Assembly: GCA_038231615.1 (NCBI GenBank)
Contig: JBBRLA010000169.1
Span: forward strand, 1 to 13,504
Source: JBBRLA01 sp038231615
GTDB lineage: Bacteria > Myxococcota_A > Polyangia > Palsa-1104 > JAEUJZ01
DNA: 13,504 bases
Direction of reading: 5' to 3'
The notes beneath the pieces were generated by a model that searched no databases, was not told the origin of the DNA, and saw nothing but the letters and a program-made list of their open reading frames with translations. Below are positions 1 through 6,284 of this stretch, in pieces (within the stretch, counting starts at the first letter, position 1; every line of letters begins with the position of its first letter). The translations under genes were made by a program, and so were the position numbers.

Positions 1-2
1 AC

Positions 3-149
3 ATCTGCCAGGGTGGGGCGTGCCAGCTTCCGACCACCGATCCGGATGCCTTCGCCCGGCAACTCGGCGTCCGGGTGCCGGACAGTCTCCGGGCGATTGT
101 CCGGGTGCCGGACGCTGCCAGGCCAAAGTCGCTGAATCCGCGGCATTGA
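3..149 (+). CDS. 3' end of a YyaL/DUF255-like thioredoxin-domain protein (partial)
   Basis: An open frame enters from the left edge (first full codon at 3) and stops at TGA 147-149, giving 48 residues. It begins ICQGGACQLPTTDPDAFARQ. A Cys-x4-Cys followed by a 'P-x-TDP' run near the C terminus resembles the end of the YyaL/SSP411 (DUF255) family, large proteins with an N-terminal thioredoxin-like domain and an alpha/alpha-barrel. Those proteins often end with a 'VC...C.APVTDP' pattern. The match rests on memory of this short tail alone, so the family call is moderate. About 25 residues follow the motif, including a duplicated VRVPD, which looks like a lineage-specific extension. No clear terminator follows; CCTG/CAGG at about 152-166 is too weak to count. 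Confidence 0.5.
   Translation: MCQGGACQLPTTDPDAFARQLGVRVPDSLRAIVRVPDAARPKSLNPRH
69..113. repeat. Two identical 15-bp palindromic repeats inside coding sequence
   Basis: GTCCGGGTGCCGGAC occurs at 69-83 and again, identically, at 99-113, exactly 30 bases (10 codons) apart. Each copy is itself an inverted repeat (GTCCGG, GTG, CCGGAC), so each could fold as a 6-bp hairpin. In the reading frame both copies encode VRVPD. The repeat is seen directly; its role is unknown. Confidence 0.7.
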
Positions 150-180
150 GCCTGGCACGGCAGGTGCTTTATGTCCGAGC

Positions 181-669
181 ATGAGTGAACAACAAGTGGC
201 CCGAGACCTCTTCGTTAACCTGGACCTGCTAATCGACAGTGTGATGGACCATCCCGTGCTTTTGGCCGGCTTGCGCCGGGAACGGGCCCGGCTTCTGGCC
301 CATCTGCTGGCCCGCCAAGGGACGCCGACGCCGAGGCTGGCCTCGGCGATGATGGATTCCCTGACGCCTCGGCTATCGGCAGCGCCAGCCACCCGCCCGG
401 CCTGTCCGCAGGCGGCGGCCCGGGGGGTGCGGGCGGCCTGTTACCAGGCGCTGCTTCACGAAATGCTCAGCGCCCAGCGATTCGACAGCGTGATGCTGCT
501 CTCCTCGCGGGCCACGGGACAACGGCGGACAGCGGGCCCGATCAGACCGGGTCCGTCTCCGTCTCATCGCCGTTCTCACTGTCCCGCTCCTCGGTCGGCG
601 GCGGTGCCTGGGGCAGCGGCGGGCGGGAGGTGTCTGCCTGCAGGTAGCGCAGCAGGCTCTCCACGATGA
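181..669 (+). CDS. Hypothetical protein whose 3' part overlaps dacB
   Basis: The ATG at 181 opens a 162-codon frame. The first ~115 codons look coding: GC-rich third positions and a helical leucine-rich N terminus (DLFVNLDLLIDSVMDHPVLL, then LRRERARLLAHLLARQ). From about 540 the frame lies antisense to the C-terminal coding region of dacB, and there the translation becomes Arg/Pro/Ser-rich with T/C third positions, as expected of a shadow. The natural stop may have been lost, or the true protein may be shorter through a frameshift. The ribosome binding site is weak (only GAG just before ATG). No signal peptide, membrane segment or family is recognised. It lies 31 bases after the upstream stop on the same strand and converges with dacB. 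Confidence 0.42.
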   Translation: MSEQQVARDLFVNLDLLIDSVMDHPVLLAGLRRERARLLAHLLARQGTPTPRLASAMMDSLTPRLSAAPATRPACPQAAARGVRAACYQALLHEMLSAQRFDSVMLLSSRATGQRRTAGPIRPGPSPSHRRSHCPAPRSAAVPGAAAGGRCLPAGSAAGSPR

Positions 670-2194
670 GCACCTGGGCGTGACGCACCTGATCCAGTCG
701 GCGCTGGCCGAAGCCCTCGACCAGGATGGAGAACACCAGGACCCCTTTCTTCTCGCCGACATACCCCGAAAGAGCGGAGACGCCGGCCAGGGTGCCGGTC
801 TTGGCCCGCACCAGCCCGACGGAGGTCCCATGGAAGCGGTAGCGGATGGTGCCATCGATGCCGCCGACGGCCAGGGTCTGCAAGAACTCCGGGGCGAGCT
901 GGATGTCGTGATACAGGCTGATAAGAAGATGACTCAGGTCTTTTGGGGTGACGCGGTTCTCGTGGGTCAGGCCGGAACCGTTGATGATCTTGACGTGGGA
1001 CGGGTCCAGCCCCAGAAGGGAGAGCCATTCGCCGACGGCGCGGGCGCCCTTGGCCAGGGTGCCGGGGAGGCCGAAGCGCTCGCCCCCCAGGGTCTTGAAG
1101 ATGGTGTCGGCGACGAAGTTGTTGCTGTCCTTGTTGCTCAGGGCACAGACCTCGGACAGGGGCGAGGACTGGTGCTCGGAAAGGACGCTCAAGGGGCCCT
1201 TGGGCGGCGGGCCGACCTTTACCTGGCCGGTCAGCTCAATGCCGAAGTCGGACAGGGCCTGTCCCAGGGTCACCGCCGCGAAGGAGCCCCCGTCGGGCAT
1301 GTGGCGCTTGACCACCGCCTCCTCGTGCTGCTCGCCGATGCGCCCGCGCACGGAGACGACCAGGTGGCCGTCCTTGTGGTACTGGTCCACGAGGATGCGG
1401 ACGCGCTTGCCGCGCACGGTCTGTACCCGGCTGTCGAGGACGAAGTAGGTGGATCGGGGCTCGACGTAGATCCCGGCAGGGTGGCCTGCGCCAGCCGGGC
1501 TGACGTGCACGGCATAGCTGTTGCGGTTGACGATGAGGGCCCCGCCGCCTTCTGCCGGCGCCTGCCCGGACTTGTAAAGGACATCCAGGGAGCGGAACTG
1601 GTCATCGACCAGGAGATCGCCCTCGACGCGGGTGACGCCGGCGCGGGAGAGGCTGCGGGCGAGCTGGGCGATCCCCGAGGTGGTCAGGGAGGGGTCGCCG
1701 CTGCCCTGGAGAAAGAGGTCGCCGTGGATGATGCCGGGTTGAGGCGGGACGACGGCGGCGCTGCCCAGGGCGGCAGTGGCCGGACGCTTCTGCGGCGACG
1801 AAAAAAGGACCGTGCGGTAACGCCAGTCGGCGCCCAGGAGCTTCATCGCCGCCGCGGTGGTCAGGATCTTGGTGTTCGAGGCGGGGTTGAAGGGGCTGGC
1901 GGCGTTCTGGGCGAGCAGGATGTCGCCGCTCTCGGCATCGCTGACTTCCAGGCCCACCCGGAGGCGGGACAGAAGCGGGCTGCGCAGGATGGACTCGACC
2001 TGATCGCGCAGGTGGACGATGCGCTGCTCCCGCGGGTCGTCGGGCTTTCCGGGCAGCCGGGGCCAAAGGTGAGCCGGGACTTCTCGGCCGGGGATCGCCA
2101 TCGACATCGGAGGAGCGGCCGCGGCCGAACCGGCACAAACCAGAAGCCAGATGGGCATGCTGAAACGGCGGCATGCACGGGTGAAGCAACTCAC
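542..2194 (-). CDS. dacB: D-alanyl-D-alanine carboxypeptidase/endopeptidase, PBP4 type (peptidase S13)
   Basis: This is a periplasmic serine DD-peptidase of the PBP4/DacB family, which removes the terminal D-Ala of muropeptides or cleaves peptide cross-links. All three penicillin-binding motifs are present: SNTK at residues 106-109 (nucleophile Ser106, Lys109), SNN at 357-359 and KTG at 465-467. The ~245 residues between the first two motifs match the large insertion typical of PBP4. A signal peptide covers about residues 1-27 (basic start, hydrophobic PIWLLVCAG, AAAA). The C-terminal tail after ~520 is Pro-rich then very acidic (TEERDSENGDETETDPV) and is probably disordered. The start is GTG; the next in-frame ATG (2158) has no ribosome binding site. 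Total length is 550 residues. It has its own promoter and possible operator directly at the start codon. Confidence 0.94.
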   Translation of the reverse strand: MSCFTRACRRFSMPIWLLVCAGSAAAAPPMSMAIPGREVPAHLWPRLPGKPDDPREQRIVHLRDQVESILRSPLLSRLRVGLEVSDAESGDILLAQNAASPFNPASNTKILTTAAAMKLLGADWRYRTVLFSSPQKRPATAALGSAAVVPPQPGIIHGDLFLQGSGDPSLTTSGIAQLARSLSRAGVTRVEGDLLVDDQFRSLDVLYKSGQAPAEGGGALIVNRNSYAVHVSPAGAGHPAGIYVEPRSTYFVLDSRVQTVRGKRVRILVDQYHKDGHLVVSVRGRIGEQHEEAVVKRHMPDGGSFAAVTLGQALSDFGIELTGQVKVGPPPKGPLSVLSEHQSSPLSEVCALSNKDSNNFVADTIFKTLGGERFGLPGTLAKGARAVGEWLSLLGLDPSHVKIINGSGLTHENRVTPKDLSHLLISLYHDIQLAPEFLQTLAVGGIDGTIRYRFHGTSVGLVRAKTGTLAGVSALSGYVGEKKGVLVFSILVEGFGQRRLDQVRHAQVLIVESLLRYLQADTSRPPLPQAPPPTEERDSENGDETETDPV

Positions 2195-2229
2195 CCTTTC
2201 TATTGTAGGGAAAGGGCCGCTTACCGCAA
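2194..2229 (-). promoter_or_regulatory. Candidate dacB promoter with inverted repeat over the -10 box
   Basis: On the minus strand, TTGCGG (2229-2224) and TACAAT (2207-2202) are separated by 16 bases, a sigma70-like arrangement with a good -10. The first transcribed base would fall at about 2195, so the dacB message would be nearly leaderless. A perfect 7-bp inverted repeat, CCCTTTC - 9 bases - GAAAGGG (2216-2194), places the -10 box in its centre and ends on the first base of the GTG start. Such a site could be a repressor operator. The sequence elements are seen; promoter and operator roles are inferred. Confidence 0.45.
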
Positions 2230-2299
2230 GTTAAGGCTGCGATTGGGACGCGACGCGACCGGAAACCAAAGAGTCAGCCGCCCCAAGATGAGATCGCTC

Positions 2300-2794
2300 T
2301 CAGGCGGCCGCGGGAAAGTACTGCAAAAGTTCCAGGGGGGCGAACTTGTCACTGCTGTTGGTCAGATCCAGGAACAGGAGGTACAGGGCGACCTCCTGCC
2401 GGTTGAACCGTTCGTCGTTCAGCAGGGCGCTGGCCGACTGCATGACCTTCTCGTCGCCGGCCTCGTTCAGGAAGTCGGAGTCGGTCAGACCGCGCTGATG
2501 CTTGACCCCCAGGGCGTCGAGGAAACAGGAGAGCATGTCGCTGCGGGTGGCGCTGAGCCACTCGAAAAGGAAGACGCTACAGAACTGGGGCTTGGCCGAG
2601 GTCATGGCCTTCCACAATCGGTTGGCCCAGTCCTCGTTGCGCTTCTTGGTGCTGGAGTGGCTTGGCAGACGCACGGCGGGGATGCCGCACTGGCCAAGAA
2701 CCTTCTTCATGCTGGCGGAGTTCAGGGAGTGGAACATCTCCTTGGTCCTCGCCTCGCCCAGGCGGCGGCAGATCTCATCGGGTGCCATGCTCAC
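2300..2794 (-). CDS. Hypothetical protein, soluble, mostly helical, 164 residues
   Basis: No named family is recognised. The GTG at 2794 is preferred because AGGAGG (2806-2801) stands 6 bases upstream; an ATG two codons later is the alternative. The protein starts MSMAPDEICRRLGEARTKEM and has no signal peptide or membrane segment. It looks like a bundle of helices, with conserved-looking aromatic and leucine patches (VFLFEWLSATRSDMLSCFLDALG at about residues 74-96, VALYLLFLDLTNSSDKFAPLELLQYF at 135-160). The C terminus PAAA is short. It lies between the FG-GAP-like gene and dacB, 69 and 105 bases from each, and appears to have its own promoter, so it need not be co-transcribed with the secreted proteins upstream. 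It is confidently a gene (strong ribosome binding site, codon bias) of unknown function. Confidence 0.75.
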   Translation of the reverse strand: MSMAPDEICRRLGEARTKEMFHSLNSASMKKVLGQCGIPAVRLPSHSSTKKRNEDWANRLWKAMTSAKPQFCSVFLFEWLSATRSDMLSCFLDALGVKHQRGLTDSDFLNEAGDEKVMQSASALLNDERFNRQEVALYLLFLDLTNSSDKFAPLELLQYFPAAA

Positions 2795-2816
2795 GGGGTT
2801 CCTCCTCGGATGTTGC

Positions 2817-2846
2817 TTTATCACCGGTCTTTGTGGGTATCGTCAA
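2817..2846 (-). promoter_or_regulatory. Candidate sigma70-like promoter for the 2794-2300 gene
   Basis: On the minus strand TTGACG (2846-2841; 5 of 6 to TTGACA) precedes GATAAA (2822-2817; 4 of 6 to TATAAT) by 18 bases. Transcription would begin near 2810, leaving a short leader that carries the AGGAGG site. The 69-base gap 2795-2863 holds nothing else recognisable. The assignment is by eye only. Confidence 0.4.
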
Positions 2847-2863
2847 GAAACCCGTGTTCGGAA

Positions 2864-3496
2864 TCAGGGAGCGCCCCCGAGTTGAAGCAGCGTCTGGAGA
2901 CGGTAGCTGGTGGTCGTCTCGTCGAAGATCGCCACCATCAGATCGCCGGTCTGCTTGCCGTGGGGTTCGTCATCGTCCTCATCGTCCTCGTCGTTCGCAT
3001 CGGCGACGTTGTGCCAGAGGATGAGACCCAGGACCAAATGTTCGTTCCTCGGCAGGATCGGCATCGGGGACTGGCCGTCACGCAGAAGGCCCACCTCGTC
3101 GGCGAAGCGGATGGTGCGGCGCAGAGAGATGAGGGCCACCTCCTGGCCCGAGAGGGGAATGCGTCCCAGGAGGGCCCGGCGATCGCGTTTGCGCTCGACG
3201 TCGTGGAAGAAGAGCAGCTCGGTGGGGCTGGCGACGGCCAGCTCCTTCTGGCCGTCGCCGTCGAAGTCGCCCTGAAGGAAGCAGCGGGCGTTGCAGCGGG
3301 CGGCGCAGGTGCCGTACTCGGCGCCGCGGGGGCTGTCGATCGGCAGGGGCGCCCCCTGGGTCAGAGCGGTCTTCTGGAGCTGGGGCAGGCAGCGGGCAAG
3401 CCACGGCGGGACCGCCGGGGTGGTTGGAGGATGAGGCGGGCTAACGGGGCCAGCCAGCAACAATCCTATCAACTTGAGGACGAAAAATGGCAGCAA
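2864..3496 (-). CDS. Secreted FG-GAP/VCBS-like repeat protein
   Basis: The 210-residue product begins with a short hydrophobic signal-like segment (LPFFVLKLIGLLLAG, residues 2-16) and a Pro/Thr-rich linker. One calcium-binding-type loop, GDFDGDGQKELAVASP (about 76-91), matches the FG-GAP/VCBS signature; most such proteins have several repeats, so this is a minimal or diverged version. Four Cys at 64, 68, 72 and 36 may pair after export. Residues ~166-177 form an acidic run (DANDEDDEDDDE). The start is TTG, chosen because GAGG stands 5 bases upstream and no better start fits the signal peptide. The gene follows the SUMF1-like gene after only 15 bases, so the two are very probably one transcript. 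A surface or periplasmic location is inferred; the function is unknown. Confidence 0.75.
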   Translation of the reverse strand: MLPFFVLKLIGLLLAGPVSPPHPPTTPAVPPWLARCLPQLQKTALTQGAPLPIDSPRGAEYGTCAARCNARCFLQGDFDGDGQKELAVASPTELLFFHDVERKRDRRALLGRIPLSGQEVALISLRRTIRFADEVGLLRDGQSPMPILPRNEHLVLGLILWHNVADANDEDDEDDDEPHGKQTGDLMVAIFDETTTSYRLQTLLQLGGAP

Positions 3497-3511
3497 GGAA
3501 ACCTCAAAAAA

Positions 3512-4270
3512 TCAACGGGCACAGCGAAAGCCGATGTCCACGTCCTGGTAATCGGGAGGCAAGGCAATTCGATCGGCGGTCCTGGGCAGGCCGAAGATGG
3601 AGCAGCAGCCGCCGCCCCGGAGGACCCGCCGATCCGGGCCGTCCAAACCTTTCGGCCCTTGTGGATTTTGGGCCGGCGCCCTTTGATAGTAGCCGGGGGC
3701 GTAGCGATCGGCCACCCATTCCCAGACGTTGCCGGCCATGTCGAGCGCGCCGTAGGGCGAGGCGCCGGCAGGGTAGCTGCCCACCGGGACCGGGTGACCG
3801 GGTGCGCCCTGGTCAGCGCACCGGCCGTCGCCCTTATAGCAGCCGAAGTTGCCCCTGGCGCAGGCGAAGTCGTCGCCCCAGGGGTAGGTCCGGGGGGTGT
3901 CGCCCCGCGCCGCCTTCTCCCATTCGGCCTCGGTGGGCAGGCGCTTGCCGGCGAAGGCGCAATAGGCGGCGGCGCCATGCCAGGTGACGCCGACGGCGGG
4001 CAGGTTTTCCCGGGGATCGGCGGATGGGGCCGCTTCAGGGCAGCGGCCCGCGGCGACGCAGATCGCGTAGGACCCGGCGGTCACCTCCAGGCGATCGATG
4101 TGGAATGCCGAGAGGAAAACGCGCCGACGGGGGCGCTCGTCAGCGTCAGCGGCATTACGGGCATCGTCGCCCCGCAGGAAGGGACCTGCGGGCACCGGGA
4201 CCATGGCCGCGTCCGTGGGTCCGGCAAGCAGGGCCAGCGTCTGGATCAGCACGAAGTGAAGAAAGCACAC
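3512..4270 (-). CDS. Secreted SUMF1/FGE-sulfatase domain protein, probably non-oxidase
   Basis: The 252-residue protein is a formylglycine-generating-enzyme-like (SUMF1) domain after a short signal peptide (about residues 1-22). Family landmarks in order: MVPVPAGPFLRGDD (23-36), VGVTWHGAAAYCAFAGKRLPTEAEWEKAARG (93-123), TYPWG (128-132), YGALDMAGNVWEWVADRY (173-190), RRVLRGGG (214-221) and the closing DIGFRC (245-250). In true FGE two cysteines follow the RGGS motif and bind copper. Here the segment reads GGGCCSIFGLPRTADR, so alignment by eye puts Ser and Pro at those two positions, with the Cys pair shifted. It is therefore more likely a structural or other-function family member than a sulfatase activator. 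The start is GTG with GAGG close by; a start at 4252 lacks a binding site. It leads the transcript with the FG-GAP-like gene and diverges from radC across 61 bases. Confidence 0.88.
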   Translation of the reverse strand: MCFLHFVLIQTLALLAGPTDAAMVPVPAGPFLRGDDARNAADADERPRRRVFLSAFHIDRLEVTAGSYAICVAAGRCPEAAPSADPRENLPAVGVTWHGAAAYCAFAGKRLPTEAEWEKAARGDTPRTYPWGDDFACARGNFGCYKGDGRCADQGAPGHPVPVGSYPAGASPYGALDMAGNVWEWVADRYAPGYYQRAPAQNPQGPKGLDGPDRRVLRGGGCCSIFGLPRTADRIALPPDYQDVDIGFRCAR

Positions 4271-4331
4271 GGCCTCTTGCTACTACCGCACCCCGCGGCA
4301 GGACGGAAGAGGAGATTCACGGAGACCCGAG

Positions 4332-5048
4332 ATGAACGCGATCGAGGAACCGATCTTTGCCGCCCGGCCGGCCCAGGACCGCCCCCGGGAGCGGCTGGCT
4401 TTTCTGGGGGCCGAGCATCTCAACGACGACGAGCTGGTGGCCCTGGTGTTCGGCTCCGGGGCGGCGCTGCCGATGGCCCGGCTGCTGCTGGATCGGGCCG
4501 GCGGGCCCACCGGGCTGCGGCGCACGGGCATGGGCGAGCTGTGCAAGCTGCCTCGCATCGGGCCGGCGCGCGCCTGCCAGCTCAAGGCGGCGCTGGAACT
4601 GGGCCGGCGGGCCCTTTTGCCCGAGCCCCTCAACGGCTTCGTGGTCCGCGGCGCCGGGGACGTGGCCAATCTGCTGCGGGCGGAGCTGGCGCAGGGAGAG
4701 CAGGAGGCGATGCACGTCTTCGGGCTGGACGCACGCCACCGGATTCGCTGCCGCCACATCGCCGCCATCGGGCAGGTGGACCGGGTGCAGGTGGGCATCG
4801 CCGACGTCTTCCGGCCGCTGGTCCGGGAGGGCATGGCCGCCGCCCTGGTCGCCCACAACCACCCCAGCGGCGAGCCCGATCCCAGCCCACAGGACGAACA
4901 GCTCACGCTGCGGCTGGCGCAGGTCGGTCAGATGCTGGGCATCCCGCTCTTGGACCATGTGGTGGTAGCCCTGGGGGGACATTACAGCTTCGCCGACCAC
5001 GGGCTCTTGGATGCGTCGGCCTTGCCGGTCCGGCGCGCCCAGAAATAG
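4332..5048 (+). CDS. radC: RadC-family JAB/MPN protein
   Basis: RadC proteins combine an N-terminal helix-hairpin-helix-like region with a C-terminal JAMM/MPN metalloprotease-like fold; their cellular role is not settled despite the historical DNA-repair name. Here the N-terminal part carries RERLAFLGAEHLNDDELVALVFGSG (18-43) and KLPRIGPARACQLKAALELGRR (72-93, HhH-like). The C-terminal domain has a candidate Glu at 125 and the zinc-binding motif HNHPSGEPDPSPQD (175-188; His175, His177, Asp188), then LLDHVVVALGGHYSF. At 238 residues it is full length. GGAGA lies 7 bases before the ATG. It is transcribed divergently from the SUMF1-like gene and probably alone, since a separate promoter precedes the next gene. 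Confidence 0.93.
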   Translation: MNAIEEPIFAARPAQDRPRERLAFLGAEHLNDDELVALVFGSGAALPMARLLLDRAGGPTGLRRTGMGELCKLPRIGPARACQLKAALELGRRALLPEPLNGFVVRGAGDVANLLRAELAQGEQEAMHVFGLDARHRIRCRHIAAIGQVDRVQVGIADVFRPLVREGMAAALVAHNHPSGEPDPSPQDEQLTLRLAQVGQMLGIPLLDHVVVALGGHYSFADHGLLDASALPVRRAQK

Positions 5049-5061
5049 ACGAGACAGGGGA

Positions 5062-5089
5062 TAGACAGGGTGCCGCCGCCAGTTATGAT
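5062..5089 (+). promoter_or_regulatory. Candidate sigma70-like promoter of the outer-membrane barrel gene
   Basis: TAGACA (5062-5067; 5 of 6 to consensus) and TATGAT (5084-5089; 5 of 6) are 16 bases apart, just after the radC stop at 5048. Transcription would start near 5096. It is the best promoter-like pair I see in the window, and is inferred by eye. Confidence 0.5.
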
Positions 5090-5109
5090 GAGAAGGGCCC
5101 TGGTCATAG

Positions 5110-6261
5110 ATGCTGCTGTCACTTCACGCGACTCCGCCTCGCCGGTCACGCCCGGCTTCCCCGCGTTTGCGGGGGGTGCCGGGCCCCGGACGCCTGCTCT
5201 CCTTGTTCGGCCTACTTTTTGGGGTCTCTTTAGTCCCTTCAGGGACCGCGGGGGCAGCCGAGCCGCTTGTCGGCATCCGATCCCTGGCCATGGGCGACAG
5301 CCTGCGGGCGGCGGCGACGGGGGCCGAGGGGGTGCTACTAAACCCCTCGGGGATCGCGATCTTGCGGCAGTACGTGGTCACCGGCTTTTACAGCCTGAGG
5401 CTCCAGTCGCTGGGGCACGCGGTGCACGTCTCGATCACCGACTCGCTGACCCAGGCCAAGGTGGCCATGGGGCTGTACTACAACTTCATCTACGAGTCGC
5501 CCACGGTGGGCTACAACGTCCCTGAGGGGGCCCCCTCGAACCGGGTGTTTAACAGTCGGGACGCGGTGCTCGACCCGAACCACACCTGGCCCACCAACCT
5601 GACCCGCACCGGCCACGAGGTCGGCATCGTCACCGCATTTCCCCTGGGGGATCACTTCAGCATCGGCATCACCACCAAGTACGGCTACTATTCCACCACC
5701 GCGCAGCTGCCCACCCCGTCGGCCATGGGGCCACTGCCGACGAACTTCGCGCCGACCAATCCGGCGGTCGACAAGAACTTCGTCTATGACCTGGGTTCTC
5801 TGTCCAGCGTGGTCAATTTCGACGTCGGGCTGACGGTGCACACGTCGAGCGGGCTGAACATCGGCCTGGTGGGCCAGAACCTGTGGGGGCACTCCGACGA
5901 GCAGCCCAGCACCTTGGGCGGCGGGTTGGCCTATGCCGGCAGTACCCGCTTCACCCTGTCCGCCGACGCCCTGGTCAACTTCACCGGCAACCAGGAGTGC
6001 GTCGGCATGGCGCCGAACCCCTGCGCTCAGACGGCCAACCGCACCACCGTGCGGACCGGCGGGGGGCTGGAATACGCCGTAGCGGATCGCGTGCCCGTGC
6101 GCGCCGGCTACCTCTTTGACAGCAACCTGGGCAGTCACAGCATCACTGCCGGGCTGGGCTACTTCACCCCGAGTTTCGGGCTGGACTTTGGGATGCGACA
6201 GCGCCTGGCGGGAGGAAACGAGACCGTCCTGCTCCTCGGATTCCGGATCTTCCGTGATTGA
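5110..6261 (+). CDS. Outer-membrane beta-barrel protein, PorV/FadL-like, hypothetical
   Basis: The 383-residue product has a signal peptide whose hydrophobic core is LLSLFGLLFGVSLV (29-42), with likely cleavage after AGAA (~50). The mature start, IRSLAMGDSLRAAATGAEGVLLNPSGI (56-82), is the 'GMGG-A...NP-(S/A)-G(L/I)' signature of FadL/PorV/UPF0164-type barrels. Alternating aromatic/polar strands follow (VGIVTAFPLGDHFSIGITTKYGYY, VVNFDVGLTVHTSSGLNIGLVGQNLWG) and the protein ends on a typical barrel strand, VLLLGFRIFRD. Its substrate is unknown. The start is uncertain: the ATG at 5110 gives a long Arg/Pro-rich n-region without a good ribosome binding site, while an in-frame GTG at 5176 gives a more normal signal peptide. 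It lies 23 bases ahead of the sigma factor gene, so read-through is likely. Confidence 0.85.
   Translation: MLLSLHATPPRRSRPASPRLRGVPGPGRLLSLFGLLFGVSLVPSGTAGAAEPLVGIRSLAMGDSLRAAATGAEGVLLNPSGIAILRQYVVTGFYSLRLQSLGHAVHVSITDSLTQAKVAMGLYYNFIYESPTVGYNVPEGAPSNRVFNSRDAVLDPNHTWPTNLTRTGHEVGIVTAFPLGDHFSIGITTKYGYYSTTAQLPTPSAMGPLPTNFAPTNPAVDKNFVYDLGSLSSVVNFDVGLTVHTSSGLNIGLVGQNLWGHSDEQPSTLGGGLAYAGSTRFTLSADALVNFTGNQECVGMAPNPCAQTANRTTVRTGGGLEYAVADRVPVRAGYLFDSNLGSHSITAGLGYFTPSFGLDFGMRQRLAGGNETVLLLGFRIFRD
5157..5176 (+). promoter_or_regulatory. GC-rich hairpin at the start of the barrel gene
   Basis: CCCCGC (5159-5164), loop GTTT, GCGGGG (5169-5174) form a perfect 6-bp stem, extendable by two T-G wobbles. It sits directly before the alternative GTG start at 5176, downstream of the candidate promoter. 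If that GTG is used, the hairpin would lie in an ~80-base leader over the ribosome landing site. With the ATG start it is simply inside coding sequence. Confidence 0.4.
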
Positions 6262-6284
6262 TGGTGATGGCCGGTGATTGAAGG

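Noticed and set aside
150..180. Rho-independent terminator after the first gene
   Set aside because: The only stem is CCTG/CAGG and there is no T-run.
680..5233. A 1517-codon open frame on the plus strand
   Set aside because: It is antisense to dacB, the 164-residue gene, the FG-GAP-like and SUMF1-like genes and overlaps radC out of frame. Its translation is low-complexity Gly/Ala/Val/Asp. All the genes it crosses have motifs, starts and binding sites, so this is a shadow of high GC.
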